From NCBI RefSeq assembly GCF_033001325.1, contig NZ_CP133111.1, positions 1,240,001-1,304,000 on the forward strand: 64,000 nucleotides of DNA, written 5' to 3'. Positions 44,326 through 54,900 of the stretch are shown here, piece after piece. Position 1 is the first letter of the stretch. Each line of letters starts with the position of its first letter. The DNA comes from Rhodopseudomonas sp. BAL398. Lineage in GTDB: Bacteria; Pseudomonadota; Alphaproteobacteria; Rhizobiales; Xanthobacteraceae. The translations under genes and the position numbers were made by a program. A model generated the notes under the pieces. The model searched no databases. It was not told the origin of the DNA and saw only the letters and a list, made by a program, of their open reading frames with translations.

Positions 44326-44547
44326 TCATTTTGTCTTTGGGACATCTTCCATCAGCTGGGAAAAACGTTTCCAGCTCACATGATGATGCGAGCCCTTGGA
44401 GTTCTTTGGATACCATCGGAAACCACCTTGGCTTACGTGTAGATCGCCAAGCTTCGATGTTCCGTCTGTAGCAACAAACACTAAAGCTCGCTCTTCTCTT
44501 CCTAGCTCGTGCTCACTCAACGAAACCTTGACTGTCTTCTTTGCCAT
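44326..44547 (-). CDS. Small protein of unknown function in the pdhC-lpd interval
   Basis: 73 residues. Start at 44547 with AAGGAAGCAAGC upstream, a good ribosome site. Sequence MAKKTVKVSLSEHELGREER, then VSQGGFRWYPKNSKGSHHHV with several His and aromatic residues. I know similar small hypothetical proteins in rhizobia but no function. It is bracketed by the 39-bp duplication of the pdhC end, so it appears to have been inserted there. The DNA is lower in G/C than pdhC. Confidence 0.65.
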   Translation of the reverse strand: MAKKTVKVSLSEHELGREERALVFVATDGTSKLGDLHVSQGGFRWYPKNSKGSHHHVSWKRFSQLMEDVPKTK

Positions 44548-44558
44548 TGCTTGCTTCC

Positions 44559-45983
44559 TTACACCACCATCATCACGGGATTTTCGATCAGCAGCTTGAA
44601 CGCGCCGATCAGTTCGGCGCCGAGCGCACCGTCGACGGCGCGGTGGTCGCAGCCCAAGGTGACGCTCATCATCGTGGCGATCTCGATCTTGCCGTTGACG
44701 ACGACGGCACGTTGCTCGCCAGTGCCGACCGCCAGAATCGTGGCGTGCGGTGGATTGATCACCGCGGTGAAATCCTTGATGCCGTACATGCCGAGATTCG
44801 ACACCGCGGTGGTGCCGCCCTGATATTCCTCGGGCTTCAGCTTGCGTGCCCGGGCGCGGGCGGCAAAATCCTTCATCTGCGCGGAAATCGTCGACAGCGG
44901 CAAGGTCTCGACGCTGCGGATGATCGGGGTAATCAGTCCGCCCGGCATCGCCACCGCGACGCCGACGTCGGAATGTTTGTGTTTGAGCATGCCGCTCTCG
45001 GTCCACGACACGTTGGCGTTGGGAATTCGCTGCAGCGCCACCGCCAGCGCCTTGACGACGAAATCATTGACCGACAGCTTATAGGTCGGCTTACCGTCCT
45101 TGTCTTTTGGTGCGGCGGCGTTGATCTGGTCGCGCGCGGCCAACAGCCTCTCGATGTTGCAGTCCATCGTCAGAAAGAAATGCGGAACGGCCTGCGCCGC
45201 CTGCGTCAGCCTTTGTGCGATGGTGCGGCGCATGCCGTCATGCGGAATCACCTCGTAGCTGTCCTCGGCAAAGAGCGCGCGGATCTGCTGATCCGACATC
45301 GACGGTGCCGTCTGCGGCGCGGTCGACGCAGCTGCGGCCGGTACTTTCAGCCCGCCGCCGGATTTGGCCTGCTCGACGTCGCGGGCAATCACCCGGCCAT
45401 GCGGGCCGGTGCCGTTGACGCGGGCGAGTTCGATCCCGGCGTCCTTGGCCAGCCGGCGCGCCAGCGGCGAGGCGAACACCCGACCGTTGGACTGCGCCCC
45501 CTCACCCGCCCGATCACGCTGCGCGTCGCCGGGCGACCTCTCCCCGGTGGGGGGAGGTGAAGCGGGCTGCGGCGCTGGCTTTGTCTCGGTCGCGGGCTTG
45601 TCGGGTTCAGCACTCCCCTTGCCGGCGGCACTGCCGGCTCCCTCTCCCCGTTGGGGAGTGGGTTGGGGGCTCTCGGAGCCAGCCGCCTTCTTGGCGCTTG
45701 CCCCCCCTCCTGCGCTCGCACCCGCAGCCTTCACGTCCTCGCCGTCGCTGGCCAGCACCGCGATGATGTCATTGACCGGCACGTCCTGGGTGCCTTCCGG
45801 CACCAGGATTTTGGCGATGGTGCCCTCGTCGACCGCCTCGACCTCCATGGTCGCCTTGTCGGTCTCGATCTCGGCGATGACGTCGCCGGACTTGACCGTG
45901 TCGCCCTCCTTCTTCAGCCATTTCGAAAGGTTGCCCTTTTCCATGGTCGGCGACAAAGCGGGCATCAGAATATTGATCGGCAT
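44559..45983 (-). CDS. pdhC: Dihydrolipoamide acetyltransferase, PDH E2
   Basis: 474 residues. One lipoyl domain at the N-terminus (Lys in [10 protein letters not shown], residue 43), a peripheral-subunit-binding domain at about residues 168-205 ([33 protein letters not shown]), and the catalytic domain with the active-site [13 protein letters not shown]. It moves acetyl groups to CoA in the pyruvate dehydrogenase complex. The linker (residues 90-165) contains two segments, [12 protein letters not shown] and [20 protein letters not shown], translated from palindromic repeats. Confidence 0.96.
   Translation of the reverse strand: MPINILMPALSPTMEKGNLSKWLKKEGDTVKSGDVIAEIETDKATMEVEAVDEGTIAKILVPEGTQDVPVNDIIAVLASDGEDVKAAGASAGGGASAKKAAGSESPQPTPQRGEGAGSAAGKGSAEPDKPATETKPAPQPASPPPTGERSPGDAQRDRAGEGAQSNGRVFASPLARRLAKDAGIELARVNGTGPHGRVIARDVEQAKSGGGLKVPAAAASTAPQTAPSMSDQQIRALFAEDSYEVIPHDGMRRTIAQRLTQAAQAVPHFFLTMDCNIERLLAARDQINAAAPKDKDGKPTYKLSVNDFVVKALAVALQRIPNANVSWTESGMLKHKHSDVGVAVAMPGGLITPIIRSVETLPLSTISAQMKDFAARARARKLKPEEYQGGTTAVSNLGMYGIKDFTAVINPPHATILAVGTGEQRAVVVNGKIEIATMMSVTLGCDHRAVDGALGAELIGAFKLLIENPVMMVV
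44560..44598. repeat. 39-bp repeat at the true pdhC 3' end
   Basis: Identical to 44234-44272. The 326-base spacing between copies contains the 73-aa gene. This copy ends the working pdhC gene (TAA at 44559-44561). Confidence 0.9.
45497..45559. repeat. Palindromic element in the pdhC linker, copy 1
   Basis: Begins CCCCCTCACCCG like the DUF559-flanking elements and ends with the CTCTCCCC...GGGGGGAGGT hairpin. It lies in frame in the E2 linker. Confidence 0.75.
45640..45669. repeat. Palindromic element in the pdhC linker, copy 2 (short)
   Basis: CCCTCTCCCCGTTGGGGAGTGGGTTGGGGG, in the opposite orientation to copy 1 and without the central stem. Encodes the [12 protein letters not shown] segment. 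Confidence 0.65.
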
Positions 45984-45985
45984 TA

Positions 45986-46291
45986 TCAGTGACCTTGTTG
46001 CGACCGCGGCGTGGTGCTGCCCGGATCGGTCGAGCGCTCGATCTCGGCCTCGAACATCTCGACGATGCGGCCCAGTGCCTCTTCCTCAGTGTAATTCGTT
46101 TCCCGCGCATAGGCGCGCGCGGCGTGTCGGGCGACGTCAACCAGCAGGACGCCCCACATGTCGGGCTCCTCGAAGGCGCGCATGAAGGCGATCGACAAAC
46201 CGCCGTCGAGCACGAAGGCGCGCAACACCTCGACGGCGTCCTCGCTCGCCATCACATCGGGCGGCAATGGCTGCTGTTTGGGTCCTGTCAT
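45986..46291 (-). CDS. DUF5076 protein of the pdh operon
   Basis: 101 residues. [20 protein letters not shown] and [20 protein letters not shown] match a small family found between pdhB and pdhC in Bradyrhizobium relatives; function unknown. Soluble, acidic. It starts four bases after pdhB and ends two bases before pdhC, so it is cotranscribed and probably coupled. Confidence 0.85.
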   Translation of the reverse strand: MTGPKQQPLPPDVMASEDAVEVLRAFVLDGGLSIAFMRAFEEPDMWGVLLVDVARHAARAYARETNYTEEEALGRIVEMFEAEIERSTDPGSTTPRSQQGH

Positions 46292-46294
46292 GAG

Positions 46295-47695
46295 CTACCT
46301 GTAGCAAACGGCTTTGGCGGCCTCGACCACCTCGGCGACGCTGGGAAGCGCCAGTTTCTCAAGATTGGCGGCATAGGGCATCGGCACGTCCTTGCCGGAT
46401 ACCCGCGCCACCGGCGCATCGAGATAGTCGAAGGCGTGCTCCATGATCCGGGACGCCACTTCGGCACCGACGCCGCTTTGCTTCCAGCCCTCTTCGACCG
46501 TCACCGCGCGGCCGGTCTTCTTCACCGAGGCGATGATGGTGTCGGTATCGAGCGGGCGCAGCGTGCGCAGGTCGATCACTTCGGCCTCGATCCCCTCCTT
46601 GGCCAATTCCTCGGCGGCCTTCAGCGCATAGCTCATGCCGTTCGACCAGGAAATCAGCGTCACGTCGGAGCCGGCGCGCGCGATCCTGGCCTTGCCGATC
46701 GGGATGACGTAGTCGTCGAGCTTCGGCACCTCGCCGGAATGGCCGTACAGCATTTCGTTTTCGAGGAAGATCACCGGATTGGGATCGCGGATCGCGGCCT
46801 TCAGCAGCCCCTTGTAGTCGGCGGCGTTGGACGGCGAGATCACCTTCAGGCCCGGGATCTGCGAGTACCACGCCGAATAGTCCTGGCTGTGCTGGGCGCC
46901 GACTCTCGCGGCGGCGCCGTTCGGGCCGCGGAACACGATCTGGCAGGTCATCTGGCCGCCCGACATGTACAGCGTCTTGGCGGCGGAATTGATGATCTGG
47001 TCGATCGCCTGCATGGCGAAATTGAAGGTCATGAATTCGACGATCGGCTTCAAACCCGCCATCGCGGCGCCGACGCCGACGCCGGCAAACCCATGCTCGG
47101 TGATCGGGGTGTCGATCACCCGCTTGTCGCCGAATTCCTGCAGCAAGCCCTGCGTCACCTTGTAGGCGCCCTGATATTCGGCGACCTCCTCGCCCATCAC
47201 GAACACGTCGGGATCGCGGCGCATTTCCTCGGCCATGGCATCGCGCAGCGCCTCGCGGATCGTCATCGTCACCATCTCGGTGCCGGCGGGGATGTCGGGA
47301 TCGGCCGCAACCGCGACGTCGGCCTTGGTGTCATGCTCGGCGGATTGATGCGATGGCTCGCGCGGCGGCTCGGCAGCTTTCGCCGGCGGCGCCTCGGCGG
47401 GTTTGTCTTGCGCCGTGGGTGGCGGCGCCTTGTCGAGATCGGCGGCGGTTTCGCCGTCGCTCAGGATGGTGGCGATCGGGGTATTGACCGCGACGTCATT
47501 GGTGCCTTCGGCGATCAGGATCTTGCCGAGTGTGCCCTCGTCGGTGGCCTCGACTTCCATCGTGGCCTTGTCGGTCTCGATCTCGGCGATGACGTCGCCG
47601 GATTTAATCGCCTCGCCTTCCTTTTTCAGCCATTTCGACAGGTTGCCCTTCTCCATGGTCGGCGACAGCGCGGGCATCAGCACTTGAATGGGCAT
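46295..47695 (-). CDS. pdhB: Pyruvate dehydrogenase E1 beta with N-terminal lipoyl domain
   Basis: 466 residues. Residues 1-80 are a lipoyl domain (Lys in [16 protein letters not shown]) nearly identical at its N-terminus to that of PdhC, then a Pro/Ala linker, then the E1 beta chain from about residue 140 ([28 protein letters not shown]). A lipoyl domain on E1 beta is a known trait of rhizobia and relatives. With PdhA it decarboxylates pyruvate using thiamine diphosphate. Confidence 0.96.
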   Translation of the reverse strand: MPIQVLMPALSPTMEKGNLSKWLKKEGEAIKSGDVIAEIETDKATMEVEATDEGTLGKILIAEGTNDVAVNTPIATILSDGETAADLDKAPPPTAQDKPAEAPPAKAAEPPREPSHQSAEHDTKADVAVAADPDIPAGTEMVTMTIREALRDAMAEEMRRDPDVFVMGEEVAEYQGAYKVTQGLLQEFGDKRVIDTPITEHGFAGVGVGAAMAGLKPIVEFMTFNFAMQAIDQIINSAAKTLYMSGGQMTCQIVFRGPNGAAARVGAQHSQDYSAWYSQIPGLKVISPSNAADYKGLLKAAIRDPNPVIFLENEMLYGHSGEVPKLDDYVIPIGKARIARAGSDVTLISWSNGMSYALKAAEELAKEGIEAEVIDLRTLRPLDTDTIIASVKKTGRAVTVEEGWKQSGVGAEVASRIMEHAFDYLDAPVARVSGKDVPMPYAANLEKLALPSVAEVVEAAKAVCYR

Positions 47696-47753
47696 TTTGG
47701 CTCCGGAATCATTCCATCAGTTACGCGTCAGGCGTCGTTCGGCGCTCGCGCGT

Positions 47754-48785
47754 CTAGCGATAGACATCGGTGTAAAGTTCGGAGGCGTCGGGCTCCGAAT
47801 CGTGCTGCGCGAATTCGGCTGCGCCATTGACGATCTCGCGGACCTCGGCATCGACCGCCTTGAGATCCTGCTCGGTCATCTTCAGCGCCAGCAGCCGGTT
47901 GCGCACCTGTTCGATCGGATCCTGATCGTTGCGGACCTTGTCGACTTCCTCGCGGGTGCGATACTTCGCCGGGTCCGACATCGAATGGCCGCGATAGCGA
48001 TAGGTCTGCATCTCCAGGATGAACGGCCCCTTGCCGGCGCGACACCACGCCACCGCCTTGTCGCCCGCGGCCTTCACCGCGCGGACGTCCATGCCGTCGA
48101 TCTGCTCGCCCGGAATGTTGAAGGAGATGCCGCGCTTGGAAAAATCGGTCTGCGCCGAGGAGCGCAACACCGAGGTCCCCATGGCGTAGCGGTTGTTCTC
48201 GATGACATAGACCACCGGCAGCTTCCACAGCTCCGCCATGTTGAAGCTCTCATAGACCTGGCCCTGGTTCGACGCGCCGTCGCCGAAATAGGCCAGGCTG
48301 ACATTGTCGTTACCGCGATAGCGGTTGGCGAAGGCCAGCCCGGTGCCGAGCGACACCTGGGCGCCGACGATGCCGTGGCCGCCGAAGAAATTCTTCTCCT
48401 TGCTGAACATGTGCATGGAGCCACCCTTGCCCTTGGAATAGCCGCCATGGCGTCCGGTCAGCTCGGCCATCACGCCCTTGGCGTCCATGCCGCAGGCCAG
48501 CATGTGGCCGTGGTCACGATAGCCGGTGATGACCTGATCGCCGTCCTTCAACGCCATCTGCATGCCGACGACGATGGCTTCCTGACCGATATACAGATGG
48601 CAGAACCCGCCGATCGCGCCCATGCCGTAGAGCTGGCCGGCCTTTTCCTCGAACCGGCGGATCAGCAGCATGTCGCGGAACGCGCGCAGCTCCTGATCCT
48701 TGGTGAAGTCAGGGACCGGCGGATGCGCGCCGTTTCCCTTGTCGGGTGCATTCTCTTTCGCGGCGGTCTTCTTCGATGCGGCCAT
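47754..48785 (-). CDS. pdhA: Pyruvate dehydrogenase E1 alpha
   Basis: 343 residues. The ThDP motif GDGASNQGQVYESFNMAELW continues to VVYVIENN, the YRDHGHMLACGM active-site loop and the phosphorylation-region RYRGHSMSDPAKYR are present. First gene of the pdhA-pdhB-DUF5076-pdhC-lpd unit; the promoter should lie in 48,786-48,938. The E1 product is hydroxyethyl-ThDP passed to the E2 lipoyl groups. Confidence 0.96.
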   Translation of the reverse strand: MAASKKTAAKENAPDKGNGAHPPVPDFTKDQELRAFRDMLLIRRFEEKAGQLYGMGAIGGFCHLYIGQEAIVVGMQMALKDGDQVITGYRDHGHMLACGMDAKGVMAELTGRHGGYSKGKGGSMHMFSKEKNFFGGHGIVGAQVSLGTGLAFANRYRGNDNVSLAYFGDGASNQGQVYESFNMAELWKLPVVYVIENNRYAMGTSVLRSSAQTDFSKRGISFNIPGEQIDGMDVRAVKAAGDKAVAWCRAGKGPFILEMQTYRYRGHSMSDPAKYRTREEVDKVRNDQDPIEQVRNRLLALKMTEQDLKAVDAEVREIVNGAAEFAQHDSEPDASELYTDVYR

Positions 48786-48938
48786 GGCTAGTCCGATGAG
48801 AGGATGGGTCAGCCTGTCTACCGCAACTCAAATCGCCATGAAAGGACTGCGTGGTGTCACACAGAAATCGCTATGCCGCAGTGCAATGCGACGCGCAATT
48901 TTCGCAATTGTTTCCGTCGGATTTTGGAATTTGCGGGA

Positions 48939-49253
48939 TCAGCGCGGCAGCACGCGCACCAAGTCGGCGGGGCTGACATAATCGAGCTGATAGCGCGCCC
49001 GCTCGTCGAGCATGTCGGGATCGATGCGGCTCGAGCGCAGCAGCGAAACCCGCTGCTCGCCGAGGGCGCGCTCCTGCTTCAACCGCGCCAATTCGGAGGT
49101 CAGCGAGACGATCTCCTGATCGAGCTCCTGGCGCGCGGTCAGCCCGTATTTTCCGGTGTAAGCGTTGACGCTGAAATAGCCGACCATAGCCGCGGCAATC
49201 GCATAGAGGGCGATTCCGGTGAGAATGGATTTGAGTCGGCTGCGGGAGACCAT
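48939..49253 (-). CDS. ftsB: Septum formation initiator FtsB/DivIC
   Basis: 104 residues. One N-terminal transmembrane segment (GIALYAIAAAMVGYFSVNAYTG) followed by a periplasmic coiled coil (LDQEIVSLTSELARLKQERA) and the conserved DMLDERARYQLDYVSPADLV. Divisome component working with FtsL and FtsQ. Linkage eno-ftsB-pdh is common in alphaproteobacteria. Confidence 0.93.
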   Translation of the reverse strand: MVSRSRLKSILTGIALYAIAAAMVGYFSVNAYTGKYGLTARQELDQEIVSLTSELARLKQERALGEQRVSLLRSSRIDPDMLDERARYQLDYVSPADLVRVLPR

Positions 49254-49330
49254 GCCGGATCATGCGGCAGCGCGGTTAAGAGAAACTTAAACGGTGGCTC
49301 GACAGCGGACCTGTCAAGCCCCCGTGACGA

Positions 49331-49888
49331 TCAGGCCTTGATGCGCGCGACCCAGACGGCGAAGGCGTCGATATATTGCTGCAACACCGGCCGCAGCGAC
49401 TCCTTGGTCAGCTCGCCGGCCTCGTCGAAGGCGTCGCCGATCCCGTTGAGATAGGTTTCCGGCTGCTGCATGATCGGCCCGCAGATGCCCGGCAGGATCT
49501 GCTGCAGGTGCTTGGCGGCACTGACGCCGCCGAGCGGTCCGGGCGAGTTGCTGATGATGCCTGTCGGCTTGCCGAGGAACGAGCTCTTGCCATAGGGCCT
49601 GGAGCCGACGTCGATGGCGTTTTTCAGCACGCCCGGGATCGAGCGGTTGTATTCGGGCGCCACAAAGAGCACCGCATCGGATGCCTGCACCAATTCGCGA
49701 AACTTCAGCCAGTCGGCCGGCGGATTGGCTTCCAAATCCTGGTTGAACATCGAGATGTCATGCAGCGTCACGACATTCAACTTCAGCGAGGGCGGCGCCA
49801 GCTTGGCCAGGGCTTGGGCGATTCGCAGCGAGAATGCCTGCTTGCGCAGGCTGCCGACGATGACGGCGACGTTGAGCGGGGTGGTCAT
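49331..49888 (-). CDS. NADPH-dependent FMN reductase
   Basis: 185 residues. Flavodoxin-like fold: VAVIVGSLRKQAFSLRIAQAL (phosphate loop), DAVLFVAPEYNRSIPGVLKNAID and NSPGPLGGVSAAKHLQQIL. It reduces FMN or quinones with NADPH. The ATG at 49888 is preceded by CAGGAATTA. Upstream (49956-49969) is an inverted repeat GATGCA-AA-TGCATC that could be an operator. Confidence 0.9.
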   Translation of the reverse strand: MTTPLNVAVIVGSLRKQAFSLRIAQALAKLAPPSLKLNVVTLHDISMFNQDLEANPPADWLKFRELVQASDAVLFVAPEYNRSIPGVLKNAIDVGSRPYGKSSFLGKPTGIISNSPGPLGGVSAAKHLQQILPGICGPIMQQPETYLNGIGDAFDEAGELTKESLRPVLQQYIDAFAVWVARIKA

Positions 49889-50090
49889 AGCGATAATTCC
49901 TGACAAAGATGAGGCCGAAAGGCTGGGCGGCGGGACGTTACCCCATGGCGGGATAGATGCAAATGCATCAATTGCCTCGCCCGCGCCGCAGTGACGGGAT
50001 CTTGATCGATTCCGCAGTGTTTGGCTGTGACGTCTCCAACGCCCTGCGGGCGTCGCGCCCGAGTCGCGGCCAGTTCACCGATGCGGGCGA

Positions 50091-51017
50091 TCAGGGGCGC
50101 GTCATCTTTCTCGTCAACCGGATCAGCCGGACCACCCTGCCATCGATGACCAGCAGCGCGCTGGCAATAATCAGCCCGCCTGCAATTTCGCGTCCCCGCA
50201 GCGTCTCGCCGAGCACGAAATGTCCGAGCAGGATCGCCGTGATGGGAATCAGCAGCGTCACCAACATGACGTTACTCGCGCCGGAGCGGACCAGGATTTG
50301 GAAGAAGACCAGATAGGCGAGCGCGGTCGAGAGCAACGCGAAAGCCAGCAGCGCAATCCAGCTCGCCGCCCCCGGCATCGACAGGCCATGCGGCCACTCG
50401 ATCGATCCGGCGAGAACCAGCATCACCAGGCTGGAGCACGACAACTGACAAGTTGCCGATGTGAGCGGCGAAATCCCCGCCAGCTTGCGGCGTCCCCACA
50501 GGCCGGCAAAACCGTAACTAAGTGCGGCGCCAAGGCAGAGCAGAATGCCGAGCGTCGGCCTGTACGATGCATCAATCCCCTGGCCGCGCAGGACAACAAC
50601 TCCGAACACCCCGAGCAATGCGCCGGCAACGCGACGGGCGCTGAGCGCCTCCTCCCTGAACGCCGCCATGACCAATATGGTGAACAAAGGCGTGGTGGCG
50701 TTGAGCACCGAGGCCAGTCCGCTCGGGATCAGCGTCTGGCCGATCACCAGCAGTGTGAACGGTATCACATTGTTCAGCACAGCCATCACCAGGAACGGCC
50801 ACCAGTCGCGCAGCCGTGGGGGAAAGCCCGCGCCGTAAATCCACATGACCGGAATCAGCACGGCCGCCGCCAGGGCGACCCGCACCAGCACGATCGTCAG
50901 CGGCGGCGTGTCTCTCACGGCAACGCCGGTAAAGAAGAACGAGCCACCCCACAATACCGACAATAGCACCAGCAGCAGCCAGTCGCGGGGATCGATTGCC
51001 GTCTTGGTGGTCGCCAT
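50091..51017 (-). CDS. EamA-family (DMT) transporter
   Basis: 308 residues, ten transmembrane segments in two EamA repeats (WLLLVLLSVLWGGSFFFTGV starts the first; LGILLCLGAALSYGFAGLWG the second). Exporter of metabolites or drug-like compounds, substrate unknown. Divergent from the LysE gene. Confidence 0.9.
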   Translation of the reverse strand: MATTKTAIDPRDWLLLVLLSVLWGGSFFFTGVAVRDTPPLTIVLVRVALAAAVLIPVMWIYGAGFPPRLRDWWPFLVMAVLNNVIPFTLLVIGQTLIPSGLASVLNATTPLFTILVMAAFREEALSARRVAGALLGVFGVVVLRGQGIDASYRPTLGILLCLGAALSYGFAGLWGRRKLAGISPLTSATCQLSCSSLVMLVLAGSIEWPHGLSMPGAASWIALLAFALLSTALAYLVFFQILVRSGASNVMLVTLLIPITAILLGHFVLGETLRGREIAGGLIIASALLVIDGRVVRLIRLTRKMTRP

Positions 51018-51166
51018 GCGCTACTCCGATCGCGTGGCAAAGTGGCTCGTTCGGCGTAACCGGACCACCCGATTTCCGGATCGCCTCGCCACCATCGATG
51101 GTCGAGCTTGCCGGGGCGACCGCGGGACGGCATTCTGACCGCATTCGGTTCAACGGGAATGTCGAT

Positions 51167-51778
51167 ATGAGCCTGGAATTTCTGATCACGTCGCTGATTG
51201 TCGTCGCCGCGCCCGGGACCGGCGTGTTGTACACCCTGGCCGCAGGGCTTTCGCGCGGGGGCCGGGCCAGCGCGGTGGCGGCCTTCGGCTGCACCCTCGG
51301 CATCGTGCCGCATATGCTGGCGGCGATCCTGGGATTGGCGGCGCTGCTGCACACCAGCGCGCTGGCGTTCCAGACCTTCAAATATCTCGGCGTCGCATAT
51401 CTGCTCTACATGGCGTGGAATACGCTACGCGAGCGCGGCGCGCTCAAGGTCGACAATGAGGTGAGCGCGCGCTCGGACGTCCAGCTCGCCGTCACCGGCA
51501 TCCTGGTCAACATCCTCAATCCGAAACTGTCGATCTTCTTCCTGGCGTTCCTGCCGCAATTCGTCAGCGCCGATGAAACCCATCCATTGGGACGGATGTT
51601 CGCGCTCAGCTTCGTTTTCATGCTGATGACATTCGTGGTGTTCGTCGGCTACGGGCTGTTCGCCGCCGCGGTCCGCGAGCATGTCATCTCGCGGCCGCGG
51701 GTGCTGGCCTGGATGCGCCGCAGCTTTGCCGCGGCGTTCGTCGCGCTCGGCGCCAAGCTGGCACTCGCCGAGCGCTAA
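51167..51778 (+). CDS. LysE/RhtB-family amino-acid exporter
   Basis: 203 residues, six transmembrane segments. MSLEFLITSLIVVAAPGTGV, LSRGGRASAVAAFGCTLGIV and LNPKLSIFFLAFLPQFV are the family blocks. The ATG at 51167 begins the family-like sequence; 57 codons upstream are open but unrelated. Ends four bases before the ADH stop on the other strand. Confidence 0.92.
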   Translation: MSLEFLITSLIVVAAPGTGVLYTLAAGLSRGGRASAVAAFGCTLGIVPHMLAAILGLAALLHTSALAFQTFKYLGVAYLLYMAWNTLRERGALKVDNEVSARSDVQLAVTGILVNILNPKLSIFFLAFLPQFVSADETHPLGRMFALSFVFMLMTFVVFVGYGLFAAAVREHVISRPRVLAWMRRSFAAAFVALGAKLALAER

Positions 51779-51781
51779 CGC

Positions 51782-52921
51782 TCAGCCCTTGCTCGGATCG
51801 ATCAAGAACTTCTCGCCGGTCGCGCGCTTGTTGTAGATCGCGATATTGTCGAGCGACAAGACCTCCTGCAACGAAACGACGCGCGTGTAGTGGCTGGCGA
51901 AGGTGGTCTTGATTTCGGCGGCGACGCGCGCGCGCAGCTTGGCGGCTTCATCCGCACCGATCTTCTGCAGGAAGTTGAACAGCAGCCAGCCGCCGACGCC
52001 CCAGGCCATGCCGAAGGCGCGGTTGAGCTCGATCGGCCCGGGATCGAGGCTGCCATAGATATAGACCTGCTTGTGTACGCTGGACCCGTAGCGGCTGTAG
52101 ATCTTGGCCGATTTGTTGGCGGCGATCTCCATGCCGGTCAGGATCTGGCCGGCCAGCCTGCCGCCGCCGATCGCGTCGAACGCGATAGTGGCGCCGGTCT
52201 GCTCCAGCGCCGCGGTGAGGTCGTCGGTGAAGTTCGGCGCGGTCGAGTTGACGACGTATTTGGCGCCGATCTTGCGCAGGATCTCGGCCTGCGCGTCGCT
52301 GCGCACGATGTTGACCAGATCGATGCCGTCCTTGAGGCAGATCTTGTTGAGCATCTGGCCGAGATTCGACGCCGCCGCAGTATGCACCAGCGCCTTGTGA
52401 TCCTCGCGCCGCATCGTCTCGACCATGCCGAGCGCGGTCAGCGGATTGACGAAGCAGGATGCGCCTTCGGCCGGGGTGGTGCCGACCGGCAGCAGCAGGC
52501 AGTCGGCGGCATTCATCAGCCGATATTGCGCATACATCGCGCCGCCGATCATCGCCACGGTCTTGCCGAGCAGCTGTTGTGCGGCGACCGACGACCCGGC
52601 CTTGATCACGGTGCCGGCGCCCTCATTGCCGACCGGCATCGGCTCGTCGAGCCGGCCGGCCATCGCCTTCATCGCAGCGTCCGGGACCTTTGCGCTGATC
52701 ACCGGCGCGCCAGCGGTGCCGGACGCCTTCGCGGTGCTCATGTCGGCGGCCCCGAACAGCAGGCCGAGATCGGACGGATTGAGCGGCGTGGCCTCGACTC
52801 GCACCAGCACCTCGTCGGCGCCGGGCTCGGGAATTGGCACGGGCGTCAGCGACACTTCGAGTTCGCCGCTCGCCTTGATCAGCGAGCGCAGTTGAAGTCC
52901 AGTGTTGCTGTCGGTGCCCAC
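51782..52921 (-). CDS. MDR-superfamily dehydrogenase/quinone-oxidoreductase-like
   Basis: 379 residues from a GTG at 52921, supported by AGGGAGATT upstream. GroES-like N-terminal domain (EVLVRVEATPLNPSDLGLLF, GNEGAGTVIKAG) and a Rossmann domain (LVHTAAASNLGQMLNKICL). The four-Cys structural zinc cluster of true alcohol dehydrogenases is not seen, so it is probably a zinc-free reductase. Substrate unknown. Confidence 0.88.
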   Translation of the reverse strand: MGTDSNTGLQLRSLIKASGELEVSLTPVPIPEPGADEVLVRVEATPLNPSDLGLLFGAADMSTAKASGTAGAPVISAKVPDAAMKAMAGRLDEPMPVGNEGAGTVIKAGSSVAAQQLLGKTVAMIGGAMYAQYRLMNAADCLLLPVGTTPAEGASCFVNPLTALGMVETMRREDHKALVHTAAASNLGQMLNKICLKDGIDLVNIVRSDAQAEILRKIGAKYVVNSTAPNFTDDLTAALEQTGATIAFDAIGGGRLAGQILTGMEIAANKSAKIYSRYGSSVHKQVYIYGSLDPGPIELNRAFGMAWGVGGWLLFNFLQKIGADEAAKLRARVAAEIKTTFASHYTRVVSLQEVLSLDNIAIYNKRATGEKFLIDPSKG

Positions 52922-52943
52922 GCGCAATCTCCCTATCGTTGTT

Positions 52944-52969
52944 CGCGGCCGCACCTTGGTGCAACCGCG
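52944..52969. terminator. Stem-loop between eno and the MDR dehydrogenase
   Basis: A 12-bp stem (CGCGGCCGCACC with GGTGCAACCGCG, two G-T pairs) and 2-base loop. It lies after eno and before the next start, and could attenuate readthrough. A perfect palindrome GATCAATTGATC is at 52990-53001 close to the eno stop. Confidence 0.5.
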
Positions 52970-53006
52970 CGCAGGGTTCAAGCGGGCGCGATCAATTGAT
53001 CGTGCG

Positions 53007-54332
<1,326 letters not shown>

Positions 54333-54423
54333 CTACAGCAAGGCTTCCGGCGGGAAAAGGCCGAGACCGGACCGCGTGACGCGGCCATGACTATTGGCTA
54401 AGACGGCAGCAACGGAGACCACG

Positions 54424-54900
54424 ATGTCGAAAACGCCCAGCAAAACCCCGAAACCCGCCAATCTTCAGCTCGGCCGCGCGGTCGAATGGCCCGCCACGCC
54501 GGAGGCCGCCCGGCTCGACCGGGTCCCCAACCCGCAGGCCGACACCAATTATCTGGTGCGCTTCACCGCGCCGGAATTCACCTCGCTGTGCCCGGTCACC
54601 GGCCAGCCCGACTTCGCCCATCTGATGATCGATTACGTGCCCGGCGCCTGGCTGTTGGAGTCGAAATCGCTGAAGCTCTATATCGCCAGCTTCCGCAACC
54701 ACGGCGCCTTCCACGAGGACTGCACGGTGGCGATCGGCAAGCGGATCGCCGCGGAGATCAAGCCGAAATGGCTGCGGATCGGCGGCTACTGGTATCCGCG
54801 CGGCGGCATTCCGATCGACGTGTTCTGGCAGACCGGCAAATTGCCCAAGGGCATGTGGATTCCCGAACAGGGCGTGGCGCCCTATCGCGGGCGGGGCTAG
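54424..54900 (+). CDS. queF: NADPH-dependent 7-cyano-7-deazaguanine reductase
   Basis: 158 residues, the short (unimodular) QueF. The active-site Cys and Asp are in [20 protein letters not shown], and [22 protein letters not shown] contains the QueF motif (ESKSLK). It reduces preQ0 to preQ1 for queuosine in tRNA. The last four bases overlap the end of the converging MFS gene (CTAG). Confidence 0.96.
   Translation: MSKTPSKTPKPANLQLGRAVEWPATPEAARLDRVPNPQADTNYLVRFTAPEFTSLCPVTGQPDFAHLMIDYVPGAWLLESKSLKLYIASFRNHGAFHEDCTVAIGKRIAAEIKPKWLRIGGYWYPRGGIPIDVFWQTGKLPKGMWIPEQGVAPYRGRG

Noticed and set aside
45989-47830. 613-residue open frame opposite pdhB and the DUF5076 gene
   Set aside because: Antisense to well-supported genes and of shadow-type composition (His/Arg/Gly-rich).
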